NCBI RefSeq assembly: GCF_023204875.1
Contig: NZ_CP096247.1
Span: 1,488,001 to 1,552,000, forward strand
Source: Prevotella sp. E15-22
Lineage (GTDB): Bacteria > Bacteroidota > Bacteroidia > Bacteroidales > Bacteroidaceae
Reading direction: 5' to 3'
Length of the DNA: 64,000 bases
Shown: one piece after another, positions 1 to 8,833 of the stretch
Layout: every line of letters starts with the position of its first letter
Position numbering within the stretch: position 1 is the first letter of the stretch
Position numbers and translations under genes: made by a program
Notes under the pieces: generated by a model
Told to the model about the DNA's origin: nothing
What the model saw: only the letters and a program-made list of their open reading frames with translations
Database searches by the model: none

Positions 1-2
1 TA

Positions 3-761
3 TATGAACGTATGGCTGATGGTGCTTCAGTTCGTCCATTGGATCTGAGTTTAACGCGTAATGTGGTACAGATTTGGATTGTGGTAGCTGTGCTTTTGGT
101 GATATTCCTTAGTTGTGCACGATGGTACAAGAGGCATGATAAGACAGACAATGCGCCAACTGGATTTGTTGGAGCCATCGAGTTGCTGGTGATGATGATT
201 AATGATGATGTCATTAAGTCATCAATTGGTGAGAAGCACTATAAGCCCTACGCCCCTTATCTGCTCACGGTATTTTTCTTTATTCTGGTCACCAATCTAT
301 TGGGGTTGATACCTATCTTCCCTGGCGGTTCGAATGTGACTGGCAACATTAATATCACCTTTTTCCTTGCATTGTGTACTTTTCTCGCAATTAACCTATT
401 TGGCAACAGAGAGTATTGGAAAGAAATCTTCTGGCCCGATGTACCTCTCTTTTTGAAGGCAATCCCCATTATGCCAGCTATTGAGTTGTTTGGTGTCTTC
501 ACAAAGCCCTTCGCGCTTATGATTCGACTCTTTGCAAACATGATGGCAGGCCACGCGATGATTCTTGCTTTTACGTGTGTCATATTCTTGGGATGGACAT
601 TAGGTCCTACACTGGGAACTTCGTTAAACATTTTTAGTGCTATCATGCTGCTGTTCATGAATGCCCTTGAACTGTTGGTAGCCTTTGTACAGGCATACGT
701 ATTCACCATGCTGTCGGCAGTGTTTATTGGATTGGCCCATCCTGAGCATCATAAGGAATAG
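3..761 (+). CDS. atpB: ATP synthase Fo subunit a (5'-truncated by window edge)
   Basis: This is subunit a of the membrane sector of F1Fo ATP synthase, which forms the two half-channels that lead protons to and from the c-ring. The reading frame stays open to the left edge (codons Tyr-Glu-Arg precede the Met codon at 12), and the family in Bacteroidetes carries a longer N-terminal extension, so the gene is cut by the window. Several hydrophobic helices are visible. The essential arginine lies in MIRLFANMMAGH, at residue 172 counted from the Met at 12. It is followed by atpE, atpF, atpH, atpA and atpG on the same strand, so it belongs to one operon; atpD and atpC are expected upstream, outside the window. 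Confidence 0.95.
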   Translation, partial: YERMADGASVRPLDLSLTRNVVQIWIVVAVLLVIFLSCARWYKRHDKTDNAPTGFVGAIELLVMMINDDVIKSSIGEKHYKPYAPYLLTVFFFILVTNLLGLIPIFPGGSNVTGNINITFFLALCTFLAINLFGNREYWKEIFWPDVPLFLKAIPIMPAIELFGVFTKPFALMIRLFANMMAGHAMILAFTCVIFLGWTLGPTLGTSLNIFSAIMLLFMNALELLVAFVQAYVFTMLSAVFIGLAHPEHHKE

Positions 762-809
762 GAGGGCAGTCACAACATACAAACGAAAAACAAGAAATTA
801 AAATATTAA

Positions 810-1076
<267 letters not shown>

Positions 1077-1090
1077 AATAAATTTAGCTA

Positions 1091-1606
1091 ATGGATTTCA
1101 CTCAATTACCAGCAATCCTTACGCCCGATCTGGGACTTCTGTTCTGGATGATGCTAGCGTTCTTGGTGGTCTTTGGCGTGCTTGCTAAGTATGGTTTCCC
1201 AGCCATTATTAATATGGTGGACGAGCGAAACAAATACATAGACGACAGTCTTCGCAAGGCCCACGAGGCTCAGGAGCGTTTGGCCAATATCGAGCAGGAA
1301 GGTGAATCCATCTTGCAGGAGGCTCGTGAAAAGCAGGCACAGATACTGAAGGAAGCTGCCGAGACGCGTGAAGTCATCGTTGAACAAGCTCAGGCGAAGG
1401 CCCGTCAAGAAGGTGCCCGCCTGCTTGAGGAAGCCCGTGTGGCCATCGAGCAGGAGAAAAAGGCTGCCATTGCAGACATTCGCCAGCAAGTTGCTACGCT
1501 CAGCGTCGAGATTGCCGAAAAGGTGCTCCGTGCCAGCCTTAAGGATGATGCCTCACAGATGGCACTTATAGACCGCATGCTGGATGATGTGTCTTCTAAG
1601 GATTAA
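1091..1606 (+). CDS. atpF: ATP synthase Fo subunit b
   Basis: Subunit b is the peripheral stalk that holds the F1 head against rotation. The 171-residue protein has one N-terminal membrane helix (about residues 12-32, LGLLFWMMLAFLVVFGVLAKYG) followed by a long charged coiled coil rich in Glu, Gln, Ala and Lys, the usual architecture and length. It sits between atpE and atpH with only short gaps, as part of the same operon. Confidence 0.96.
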   Translation: MDFTQLPAILTPDLGLLFWMMLAFLVVFGVLAKYGFPAIINMVDERNKYIDDSLRKAHEAQERLANIEQEGESILQEAREKQAQILKEAAETREVIVEQAQAKARQEGARLLEEARVAIEQEKKAAIADIRQQVATLSVEIAEKVLRASLKDDASQMALIDRMLDDVSSKD

Positions 1607-1617
1607 AGCGATTGCGT

Positions 1618-2157
1618 ATGGACATAGGAGTAATATCGGTTCGTTACGCCCGTGCGCTCTTGAAGAGTGCCACTGAGGCTAAGGTCGAAGTCCAGGTATA
1701 TGCTGATATGCAACTCTTGGCTAAGAGTTATGTTGATGTGCCTTCCCTTCGCCACACGATAGACAACCCGATGCTTGCCAAGGAAAAAAAGCAGATGCTG
1801 CTGGAGACTGCAGCCGGTGGTGATCAGTCGGCAGCACTTTCGAGGTCCTTTATCACACTTGTGTTGAAGGAAGGTCGCGAAAGCATGATTCAGTTCATGG
1901 TTAATTCGTACGTTACGCTCTATCGTCAACAAAAGAACATCATCCTGGGTAAACTGACCACAGCCACGCGTGTGTCTGCTGCAATGGAACAGAAAATGCG
2001 CAAGGTTGTGGAAGCAAAGACTCAAGGTACTGTGGAGTTTGAGACACAGGTCGACCCTGAAATCATCGGTGGTTTCGTATTGGAGTACGATACTTATCGC
2101 ATGGATGCTAGTGTTAAGTCACGTCTCAACGACATTCTACAAACACTAAAGAAATAG
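1618..2157 (+). CDS. atpH: ATP synthase F1 subunit delta
   Basis: Subunit delta links the F1 head to the peripheral stalk. The product is about 179 residues with the family's N-terminal helical domain (ISVRYARALLKSA) and the conserved C-terminal beta portion (PEIIGGFVLEYDTYRMDASV). The ATG at 1618 is preferred over an in-frame TTG at 1612, which begins only six bases after the atpF stop; both are possible. It is followed 47 bp later by atpA. Confidence 0.95.
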   Translation: MDIGVISVRYARALLKSATEAKVEVQVYADMQLLAKSYVDVPSLRHTIDNPMLAKEKKQMLLETAAGGDQSAALSRSFITLVLKEGRESMIQFMVNSYVTLYRQQKNIILGKLTTATRVSAAMEQKMRKVVEAKTQGTVEFETQVDPEIIGGFVLEYDTYRMDASVKSRLNDILQTLKK

Positions 2158-2204
2158 CGTCATAACGACAGATGTTATAACGTGATAACGAAAAATAAGA
2201 AACA

Positions 2205-3788
2205 ATGTCAGATAAAATTAAACCAAGCGAAGTCTCTCAGGTGCTGCTTGAACAGTTGAACGGCATCTCAGACAATGCCCAGTTTGACGAGGTTGGTACC
2301 GTTCTTCAGGTCTCTGACGGTGTGGCTCGTATCTATGGCCTGCGTAATGCTGAGGCCAACGAGTTGTTGGAGTTTGAAAACGGCACGATGGCCATCGTGA
2401 TGAACCTCGAGGAAGACAACGTGGGTTGTGTGCTGCTGGGCACCACGTCAGGCATCAAAGAAGGTATGGTCGTGAAGCGTACTAAGCGCATTGCCTCTAT
2501 CCGCGTGAACGACAATATGCTGGGCCGCGTCATCAACCCACTGGGTCAGGCCATCGACGGCAAGGGCGAAATCGACCTGAAAGACTCGTTCGAGATGCCC
2601 CTGGACCGTAAGGCACCAGGCGTTATCTATCGTCAGCCCGTGAAGGAGCCCCTGCAGACCGGTTTGAAGGCTGTAGACTCAATGATTCCTATCGGTCGTG
2701 GCCAGCGTGAGTTGATTATTGGTGACCGTCAGACGGGTAAGACCGCCATTGCCGTGGACACCATCATCAACCAGAAGAGTTTCTACGAGGCAGGCAAACC
2801 TGTTTATTGTATCTATGTGGCCATCGGTCAGAAAGCTTCTACCGTCGCGGCTCTTGTGCAAACCCTGAAGGAGCATGGCGCAATGCCATATACCATCATC
2901 GTGGCCGCTACTGCTGCCGATCCCGCTGCTATGCAGTACTACGCACCTTTCGCCGGTGCCGCTATCGGTGAGTATTTCCGCGACCGTGGTCTGCCCGCAC
3001 TGGTGGTCTACGACGACCTGTCAAAGCAGGCTGTGGCCTATCGTGAGGTGTCGCTGATTCTGCGCCGCCCCTCTGGTCGTGAGGCTTATCCTGGCGACGT
3101 GTTCTACCTGCACAGCCGTTTGTTAGAACGTGCTGCTAAGATGAACGAACAGCAAGAAGTGGCCGAACAGATGAACGATCTGCCCGAATGTATGAAAGGT
3201 CACGTTAGAGGTGGTGGTTCACTTACTGCTCTGCCAATCATCGAGACCCAAGCAGGTGACGTTTCAGCTTATATTCCCACAAATGTAATCTCAATCACCG
3301 ATGGTCAGATTTTCCTTGAGAGTGATCTTTTCAACCAGGGTTTCCGTCCAGCTATCAACGTTGGCATCTCTGTGTCTCGTGTAGGTGGATCAGCACAGAT
3401 TAAGTCGATGAAGAAGGTTGCTGGTACGTTGAAGATTGATCAGGCTCAGTATCGCGAGCTCGAGGCCTTCTCTAAGTTCTCTAGCGATATGGATGCCGTG
3501 ACGGCGATGACCCTCGACCGTGGTCGTAAGAACAACCAGTTGCTCATTCAGCCTCAGTATAGTCCTATGCCCGTAGGTGAGCAGGTTGCCATCCTTTATT
3601 GTGGTGTGCACGGCCTGATGCGTCAGGTGCCCATCGACAAGGTGCGCCAGTGTCAGGACCAATTCCTCGATAAGTTGCGCTCAGCTCATCCCGAGATTAT
3701 TGAGACGTTGGCAAGCGGCAAGATTGACGATATCACCACCGATGTGATTGAACAAGTTATGGCCGATATTGCCGGAACCTATAAATAA
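2205..3788 (+). CDS. atpA: ATP synthase F1 subunit alpha
   Basis: Subunit alpha is the non-catalytic nucleotide-binding subunit of the F1 hexamer. At 527 residues it has normal length. It shows an N-terminal beta-barrel, the Walker A loop GDRQTGKT at residues 173-180, and the conserved segment around [19 protein letters not shown] in the C-terminal half. Codon choice is more GC-rich than in the atpH and atpG neighbours, which fits high expression rather than transfer. It is the fifth gene of the operon visible here. Confidence 0.98.
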   Translation: MSDKIKPSEVSQVLLEQLNGISDNAQFDEVGTVLQVSDGVARIYGLRNAEANELLEFENGTMAIVMNLEEDNVGCVLLGTTSGIKEGMVVKRTKRIASIRVNDNMLGRVINPLGQAIDGKGEIDLKDSFEMPLDRKAPGVIYRQPVKEPLQTGLKAVDSMIPIGRGQRELIIGDRQTGKTAIAVDTIINQKSFYEAGKPVYCIYVAIGQKASTVAALVQTLKEHGAMPYTIIVAATAADPAAMQYYAPFAGAAIGEYFRDRGLPALVVYDDLSKQAVAYREVSLILRRPSGREAYPGDVFYLHSRLLERAAKMNEQQEVAEQMNDLPECMKGHVRGGGSLTALPIIETQAGDVSAYIPTNVISITDGQIFLESDLFNQGFRPAINVGISVSRVGGSAQIKSMKKVAGTLKIDQAQYRELEAFSKFSSDMDAVTAMTLDRGRKNNQLLIQPQYSPMPVGEQVAILYCGVHGLMRQVPIDKVRQCQDQFLDKLRSAHPEIIETLASGKIDDITTDVIEQVMADIAGTYK

Positions 3789-3815
3789 GGTGAAAGAGAA
3801 TAATTTGCTACCGCT

Positions 3816-4784
3816 ATGCCAAGTTTGAAAGAAATTAAAGGTCGTATTGCCTCTGTCAACTCCACGCGTAAGATCACGAGTGCTATGAAAATGGTTGCTT
3901 CGAGTAAGCTACATCATGCACAGGTGGCCATCCAGAATATGCTGCCCTATGAGACCTTATTGGAACACATCCTTAAGTCGTTTCTTGCAGCCGAAGCTGG
4001 TGCTCAGACTATCTATGACCAAGAGCGCCCGGTGAAGCGTGTGGCCCTTGTGGTATTCTCTAGCAACTCGTCACTTTGCGGGGGGTTCAATGCCAATGTC
4101 ATACGTATAATGCTGCATGCTGTCCAAGAACTATCTGACGCCATTGGTCCTGAAAATGTGGATATATATCCCGTAGGTCGTAAAGTGGCAGAGAAGGCTC
4201 AGAAGATGGGGTTCAACGTTAAGGGCGACTATTGCGAATTAGTGGACAAACCCAACGTGAAGCAATGTATTGACTTGGCAATGGAACTTGGGCGCAGGTT
4301 TGCTGATGGTGAGGTGGATAGGGTAGAGTTAATCTATCACCACTTCAAAAGTGCCGGTTCGCAGATTCTGACCCACAAGACATTTTTGCCTATCGATGTT
4401 GAGAGCGAGTTGGAGCGTGACCATGAACGTGATTTGTCGTCGACTGTTATCACCAAGAAGGCTCAAGATTATCTGAAGCGCAACCGTAGGAAGAGGGATG
4501 TAAGAGAAGACGAAGTGAAGCCACTGAATGACAACTTCATTGTGGAGCCTGATATGACTACTGTGCTTACCAAGTTGTTGCCTAAGTTGGCCCACCTCAT
4601 GATTTATACAGCCTTGCTCGACAGCGTTGCCTCGGAGCATGCCGCCCGTATGGTGGCTATGCAGACAGCCACAGACAATGCCGACGAGTTGTTGCGTCAG
4701 TTGAACCTGCAGTACAACAAGAGTCGCCAGCAGGCCATTACCAGTGAATTGCTCGATATCGTTGGTGGTTCTGTAAATAACTAA
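3816..4784 (+). CDS. atpG: ATP synthase F1 subunit gamma
   Basis: Subunit gamma is the central shaft that turns inside the F1 hexamer. The N-terminus (LKEIKGRIASVNSTRKITSAM) and the C-terminal helix with ERAAR-like SEHAARMVAMQTATDNADEL are typical. The protein is 322 residues, about 30 longer than common bacterial gamma subunits; the extra length comes from a charged insert near residues 205-245 (KRNRRKRDVREDEV). It is the last gene of the operon and is followed by a hairpin. Confidence 0.96.
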   Translation: MPSLKEIKGRIASVNSTRKITSAMKMVASSKLHHAQVAIQNMLPYETLLEHILKSFLAAEAGAQTIYDQERPVKRVALVVFSSNSSLCGGFNANVIRIMLHAVQELSDAIGPENVDIYPVGRKVAEKAQKMGFNVKGDYCELVDKPNVKQCIDLAMELGRRFADGEVDRVELIYHHFKSAGSQILTHKTFLPIDVESELERDHERDLSSTVITKKAQDYLKRNRRKRDVREDEVKPLNDNFIVEPDMTTVLTKLLPKLAHLMIYTALLDSVASEHAARMVAMQTATDNADELLRQLNLQYNKSRQQAITSELLDIVGGSVNN

Positions 4785-4808
4785 TTTTTTGGATTAATTA
4801 TATAATAG

Positions 4809-4841
4809 GGAGTGTGATTAATAAATCACGCTCTCTATTTT
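4809..4841 (+). terminator. Hairpin terminator of the atp operon
   Basis: GGGAGTGTGATT pairs with AATCACGCTCTC across an AATA loop, with G-U pairs, followed by a T-rich run (TATTTTG). It falls 24 bp after the atpG stop and before the next start, and is best read as a Rho-independent terminator. Confidence 0.7.
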
Positions 4842-4849
4842 GCAAAAAT

Positions 4850-5734
4850 ATGAAGAAAGTCTATATCTTAATAATCTTTTCTCTTCTTGTAAACATCTCT
4901 AGCGCAAAGGGGAAAAAGACAAAGGAGAGGCAGGACACCTTAAGGGTGTTGGCTATTGGAAATTCTTTTTCGGAGGATGCTGTTGAACAATATCTTTGGG
5001 AATTGGGCCAAGAAGCAGGAATTAACTTTATTATTGGAAACGCTTATCGTGGAGGATGGAGTTTGAGTGCTCATTGGAAGGATGCTCGCTCTATGAATTC
5101 CAGTACAGAGTTTCGCAAAGTAACTAATGGAAAGCGTGTCAACTTGGGATTTCATACTCTGCGAGATATTATTATTGATGAGCCATGGGACGTAGTCACA
5201 TTCCAACAAGTAAGTCAGGATGCTGGACGGCAAGATACTTATGAACCAGGATTGAGCTTGATGATTGGTTATGTGAAGGCTCTTACTGTTGATTCCGTCC
5301 GATTAGGGTTCCATCAAACATGGGCATATTCCCAGGATTCCGAGCACAAAGGTTTTAATAATTATAACCGCAATCAGTTTCTAATGTACTCATGCATCAC
5401 AGCGGCTGTTGACAAAGCCATGCACTTTCATCAAGGCGATTTGTCCTTTTATATACCTTCTGGTACGGCCATACAAAATGCGCGAACAACGATGCTAGCA
5501 AAGAGTCGGCCTAAAGAGAAAAATGTTAATCGTGACTTGACTCGTGATGGTTATCATCTGAACTATGTTGTTGGACGTTACATTGTTGCCTGCACATGGT
5601 TTGAGGTTCTAACGGGTAAAAGTTGTATCGGAATGAAGTCCAGACCAAAGGGGCTTATTCCTGAATTGGCAACAATTGCTCAACAGGCAGCCCATGCCGC
5701 AGTACTCTCTCCGATGTCAGTTTCACCATTATAA
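4850..5734 (+). CDS. Exported DUF4886 SGNH-hydrolase-like protein
   Basis: The product is a predicted periplasmic or secreted protein of the DUF4886 family, which has the SGNH hydrolase fold. The ATG at 4850 gives a clean signal peptide (MKKVYILIIFSLLVNISSA); an upstream in-frame GTG at 4814 lies inside the terminator hairpin and is rejected. The putative nucleophile serine is in AIGNSFSED near the mature N-terminus, and a C-terminal Asp-x-x-His pair appears in RDGYHLNYVVGRY, matching SGNH blocks I and V. Members are often found with polysaccharide-degrading genes in Bacteroidetes, but no such genes flank this one and no substrate can be named. It is transcribed alone, convergent with the glycosyltransferase genes. 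Confidence 0.85.
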   Translation: MKKVYILIIFSLLVNISSAKGKKTKERQDTLRVLAIGNSFSEDAVEQYLWELGQEAGINFIIGNAYRGGWSLSAHWKDARSMNSSTEFRKVTNGKRVNLGFHTLRDIIIDEPWDVVTFQQVSQDAGRQDTYEPGLSLMIGYVKALTVDSVRLGFHQTWAYSQDSEHKGFNNYNRNQFLMYSCITAAVDKAMHFHQGDLSFYIPSGTAIQNARTTMLAKSRPKEKNVNRDLTRDGYHLNYVVGRYIVACTWFEVLTGKSCIGMKSRPKGLIPELATIAQQAAHAAVLSPMSVSPL

Positions 5735-5785
5735 TGCTATTTCAGAACTGAAAATATAGTGTTTATATTTTGAAAGTATAATGTT

Positions 5786-5818
5786 TGTAATGCGTAAGTA
5801 TGTTACTTACGCATTACA
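5786..5818. terminator. Perfect 15-bp inverted repeat between convergent genes
   Basis: TGTAATGCGTAAGTA and its exact reverse complement are separated by three bases (TGT). The repeat lies between the DUF4886 gene and the convergent glycosyltransferase gene, so it probably ends transcription from both sides, though no long T tract follows on either strand. Confidence 0.6.
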
Positions 5819-5824
5819 TGTTTG

Positions 5825-6919
5825 TTAACTTCGTTTATAGATGGCTTCGTATTGTTGTGCAACCTTAATGTGGTCGTGATGTCGACGTACATATTCAATA
5901 CTTTGTTGCTTAAGCAAAGGAATACGTTCTGGATGAAGAACCAGTTGCTCGAGTTCGTGATACACACTTTCGTAGGTTGGTTGTACATTAATGATTGGGC
6001 GGAGTTCATGTTCATGAATAATCTCGTAGTTTTCGGGTTCGCCGCCGCCGATACAAATAATGCCTTTTGACATTGCTAATAGGGGATTCATGGAAGGAGT
6101 GTAGCTATATAGTTGATCTAAAATGGCGTCACTTCCTTCCATCAACTTTTGGTATTCTGCAAATGGTACCCCCTCAACTTTGACTAGTTCCATCAAAGAA
6201 GGGTATTTCTTTTGAATGTCTTGGGCTGCGCGAAGCATAATGTCTGTTCCTTTGTAGGTGCTACGCCCTTTGCTGATGCCTATGAACACTTTCACGCGTG
6301 TTGGTGTGTTGAAATCCGACGTAATAGAGGTGGGCATCTGAATGGGCAAAGGAATGAAATGGAGTTTCTGTGGGAAATATGGCTTGTAACAGACGTAGTC
6401 GTCGTAGAGGCCTGCGATGATTTCATCGCAATCGTTTGCGATGTATTGATTTAGCCGTTCTTTGGTCGTTCCTAGCCAGTCATGTTGTTCTTGTAAAGCG
6501 GTTTCATCTGTGCGTATTCTTTCGCCGATATTAAAATCGCTATAGCGCATGGGCTTATTGTAGGTGCATTCATGCACCCAATACCAATCCATGCCCAAGG
6601 CTTCTAGAATCATCTTTCCATTGTTTCGTCGCAAGTAGTTGTATATTGGAAAAATGTGTTCTGCTTTTAGTTCAACAAACAAGGGGTTGATGAGTTGTAC
6701 CACATCATAGTTTCGCCATCTGGCAAGGTTTGCATAAACCTTTGCCATGAGTGCAAGTCCACCAAGTTTTCCTGGACGTCTTTTTAAATCAATGTCGCGA
6801 GGATAATTCTTCCAGAAATCTCCATTTGATGCAACGGTGACATGATGACCTAGTAGACGTAGTCCGTCTGCCAGCGTCGCATGAACATTACTATACTCGC
6901 CCAGTAATAAGATTCTCAT
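5825..6919 (-). CDS. Glycosyltransferase, GT4-like (GT-B fold)
   Basis: This looks like a retaining GT-B glycosyltransferase. The N-terminus MRILLLGEYSNVHATLADGL has the donor-independent Rossmann pattern with a Gly-rich loop, and the C-terminal half carries KVFIGISKGRSTYKGTD and GGGEPENYEIIHE, resembling the GT4 nucleotide-sugar binding region. The 364-residue length suits the family. Its start overlaps the stop of the upstream transferase gene by four bases (ATGA), so the two are translationally coupled. With its neighbours it should build a cell-surface polysaccharide or oligosaccharide; the sugar is unknown. Confidence 0.75.
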   Translation of the reverse strand: MRILLLGEYSNVHATLADGLRLLGHHVTVASNGDFWKNYPRDIDLKRRPGKLGGLALMAKVYANLARWRNYDVVQLINPLFVELKAEHIFPIYNYLRRNNGKMILEALGMDWYWVHECTYNKPMRYSDFNIGERIRTDETALQEQHDWLGTTKERLNQYIANDCDEIIAGLYDDYVCYKPYFPQKLHFIPLPIQMPTSITSDFNTPTRVKVFIGISKGRSTYKGTDIMLRAAQDIQKKYPSLMELVKVEGVPFAEYQKLMEGSDAILDQLYSYTPSMNPLLAMSKGIICIGGGEPENYEIIHEHELRPIINVQPTYESVYHELEQLVLHPERIPLLKQQSIEYVRRHHDHIKVAQQYEAIYKRS

Positions 6920-7878
6920 CGTTCTTTTTTAATTAATGGTAATGTGCGCATAAGGAGTGCTAAGCCACTTCTTGTATTGGCTAGTCGACGAAATAGTTTG
7001 TATTTTATCGTATAATCTCGATTGGGTAGAGGATATAGTCCATTCTTTTGAAGGTCATTCAGTTGCCTATTTAAGTAATGCTCATTTTTTGTCTCTACAA
7101 TTACTTTATAAATGAAATCCATTGTAAGTTGGTGGACGCGGCGTAATAATGCCAATCGGTCAATTCCTGGAATAACTGCTGTTGTTTGATACAGTCGGAT
7201 TATTATTCCTTTGAAGTCATTAATGCGTTTTATCGTATCTCTTGTTTTTTTGCTCGTCGTAATTGAGTCTGGGCGCTTTCTGTAGTAGTAGGCTTCTGCA
7301 TCAGTTTGAATTATTTTTTCAGCCCTGAGGATCAGAAGCGGAGTAAACTCTTCGTCTTCATGGAATATTCCTGTGGTGAATTTTAGGTTCCCCAGAATAG
7401 TTTTCTTAAAGACGTATCCCCATGCTGTAGCTTTAATGTTGTTATGATGCATTAATTCTCGCCCGCTAATAGCAGTCTTGTCGTTATATACTTTCTGGCT
7501 ATTCCTTTTTCTGCAAAAGTCAAACAGAACCATATCTGGCAAAGAAAAACGGAGAATGTCTAGGCAATGTTCATACTGGTTGCATATAAGGGTATCATCT
7601 GCGTCGATAAATTGAATATATTGACCTGTGGCATTTAACAGTCCTCTATTGCGTGCGGAGCCCAATCCTCCGTTACTTTGACGTATGTAAATAATGTCAT
7701 CAAGGTATTTGTCGAGCATTTTGATTTGGGAAATGTCTGAGCCGTCATCAATGATGATTATCTCGCGCTCAAATCTTCTAAGCGAAAGATTAATTATACT
7801 ATTAAGACAGTCGTACAACATATTCGTTGGGATATTGTAGACCGGTATAATGAAACTAATCAAAACTTGTTTTTCCAT
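6916..7878 (-). CDS. Glycosyltransferase family 2
   Basis: An inverting GT-A transferase acting at the cytoplasmic face of the membrane. Residues 5-100 show the family 2 core: SFIIPVYNIP at the nucleotide site, IIIIDDGSD, GGLGSARNRGL, and the metal-binding IDADD. The 320-residue protein has a C-terminal helical extension and no clear membrane helix. It overlaps the preceding gene by 19 bases and the following gene by four, so the three minus-strand transferases form one operon. Confidence 0.9.
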   Translation of the reverse strand: MEKQVLISFIIPVYNIPTNMLYDCLNSIINLSLRRFEREIIIIDDGSDISQIKMLDKYLDDIIYIRQSNGGLGSARNRGLLNATGQYIQFIDADDTLICNQYEHCLDILRFSLPDMVLFDFCRKRNSQKVYNDKTAISGRELMHHNNIKATAWGYVFKKTILGNLKFTTGIFHEDEEFTPLLILRAEKIIQTDAEAYYYRKRPDSITTSKKTRDTIKRINDFKGIIIRLYQTTAVIPGIDRLALLRRVHQLTMDFIYKVIVETKNEHYLNRQLNDLQKNGLYPLPNRDYTIKYKLFRRLANTRSGLALLMRTLPLIKKER

Positions 7879-8762
7879 TGATGAATGATTTTATTTAATA
7901 TGCACATTCTTCTTACGCCGACGATGTTATGCAAAATTGCTTTGAACCTTTGGACGATTGAGAGATTCTTAACAAAAGGGTTTATGCATCGAAAGGGTAA
8001 TTGTTGAGCCAATCCTGTCATCTCATAGACGTCCATCTGTATGTTAAGTATATGCATGTAGTATGTGTCATCGCACCATATCCTCATGGTTTTCAGATGT
8101 GAGTTTAATAAATCTGTCAGTTCCTTACCTTGTGCAGATATTGTGATACCGCTATCGTTATGACAGTAGAAGTACAACCCATAACTGGACGTGCCTATTC
8201 GATTGGCTTTTTGAAGGAGCAATGGGAAAGTATATGCATCTTCGAATACATGTCCTTTGGGGAATCGTATGTTCTCAAAAAGCGTGGTCTTATATATTTT
8301 ATTGCAGGCATATGTATGCCTGTATGCTTCTTGTTTTAGCCAATAGAACGCTATGTCGGAATAGATGTTGTCTTGGAAAGATAGTAGTGATTGTTTCTCT
8401 GAGCCATAGAAACGATATATTGGAAATTCCACGATGTCACAAGCGTTGGTTAGGGGGAGTATCGATTCATATGTATCTGTTTGAAGATAGTCGTCAGAAT
8501 CTACAAATGTAATATAATCGCCTGTCGCAACATCCAGACCGGCATTGCGCGCATCACTAAGTCCACCGTTTGTCTTGTGAATGGTACGAATTCGGCAATC
8601 CTTCGTAGCCCATATTTCACACATTTGCGGACAACGATCGGGCGAACCGTCATCTACCAGGATTATTTCCAGATCGGTGAATGTCTGCCTCACAATGCTG
8701 TCCACACAGCGATCTAGCGTGGCTTCAACTTTATAGACAGGAACAATTACACTTAGTTTCAT
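7860..8762 (-). CDS. Glycosyltransferase family 2
   Basis: First gene of the three-gene minus-strand transferase operon. The ATG at 8762 is chosen because MKLSVIVPVYKVEATLDRC is the standard family 2 N-terminus; a longer frame reaching 8819 would run through the promoter. Key motifs are ILVDDGSPD, NGGLSDARNAGL and VDSDDY, the last being the DxD metal site. The product is 300 residues. It is probably transcribed from a promoter that ends almost at its start codon. Confidence 0.9.
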   Translation of the reverse strand: MKLSVIVPVYKVEATLDRCVDSIVRQTFTDLEIILVDDGSPDRCPQMCEIWATKDCRIRTIHKTNGGLSDARNAGLDVATGDYITFVDSDDYLQTDTYESILPLTNACDIVEFPIYRFYGSEKQSLLSFQDNIYSDIAFYWLKQEAYRHTYACNKIYKTTLFENIRFPKGHVFEDAYTFPLLLQKANRIGTSSYGLYFYCHNDSGITISAQGKELTDLLNSHLKTMRIWCDDTYYMHILNIQMDVYEMTGLAQQLPFRCINPFVKNLSIVQRFKAILHNIVGVRRMCILNKIIHQWKNKF

Positions 8763-8767
8763 ATGCA

Positions 8768-8798
8768 CAAAATTACAAGAAAATAACGGAAAATCAAA
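8768..8798 (-). promoter_or_regulatory. Promoter for the minus-strand glycosyltransferase operon
   Basis: Read on the minus strand, TTTG (8795-8798) is followed after 19 bp by TAATTTTG (8768-8775), a full match to the Bacteroidetes -33/-7 consensus. The start codon at 8762 is only five bases beyond the -7 box, which implies an almost leaderless transcript. Confidence 0.65.
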
Positions 8799-8808
8799 AT
8801 TTTTGTTG

Positions 8809-8816
8809 TACTTTTG
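8809..8816 (+). promoter_or_regulatory. Promoter -7 box for the flippase gene
   Basis: TACTTTTG matches the -7 consensus TAnnTTTG and is followed by C, 17 bp before the flippase ATG. No good TTTG is seen at the expected -33 distance. It is divergent from the transferase promoter. Confidence 0.6.
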
Positions 8817-8833
8817 CATATCGAATTAATAAA

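Noticed and set aside
257..709. Long minus-strand frame within atpB, and similar shadow frames throughout
   Set aside because: They are antisense to well-supported genes, have no family signatures, and follow from codon composition of the real gene.
4814..4849. Upstream GTG start for the DUF4886 gene
   Set aside because: It lies in the terminator hairpin and would spoil the signal peptide that starts at 4850.
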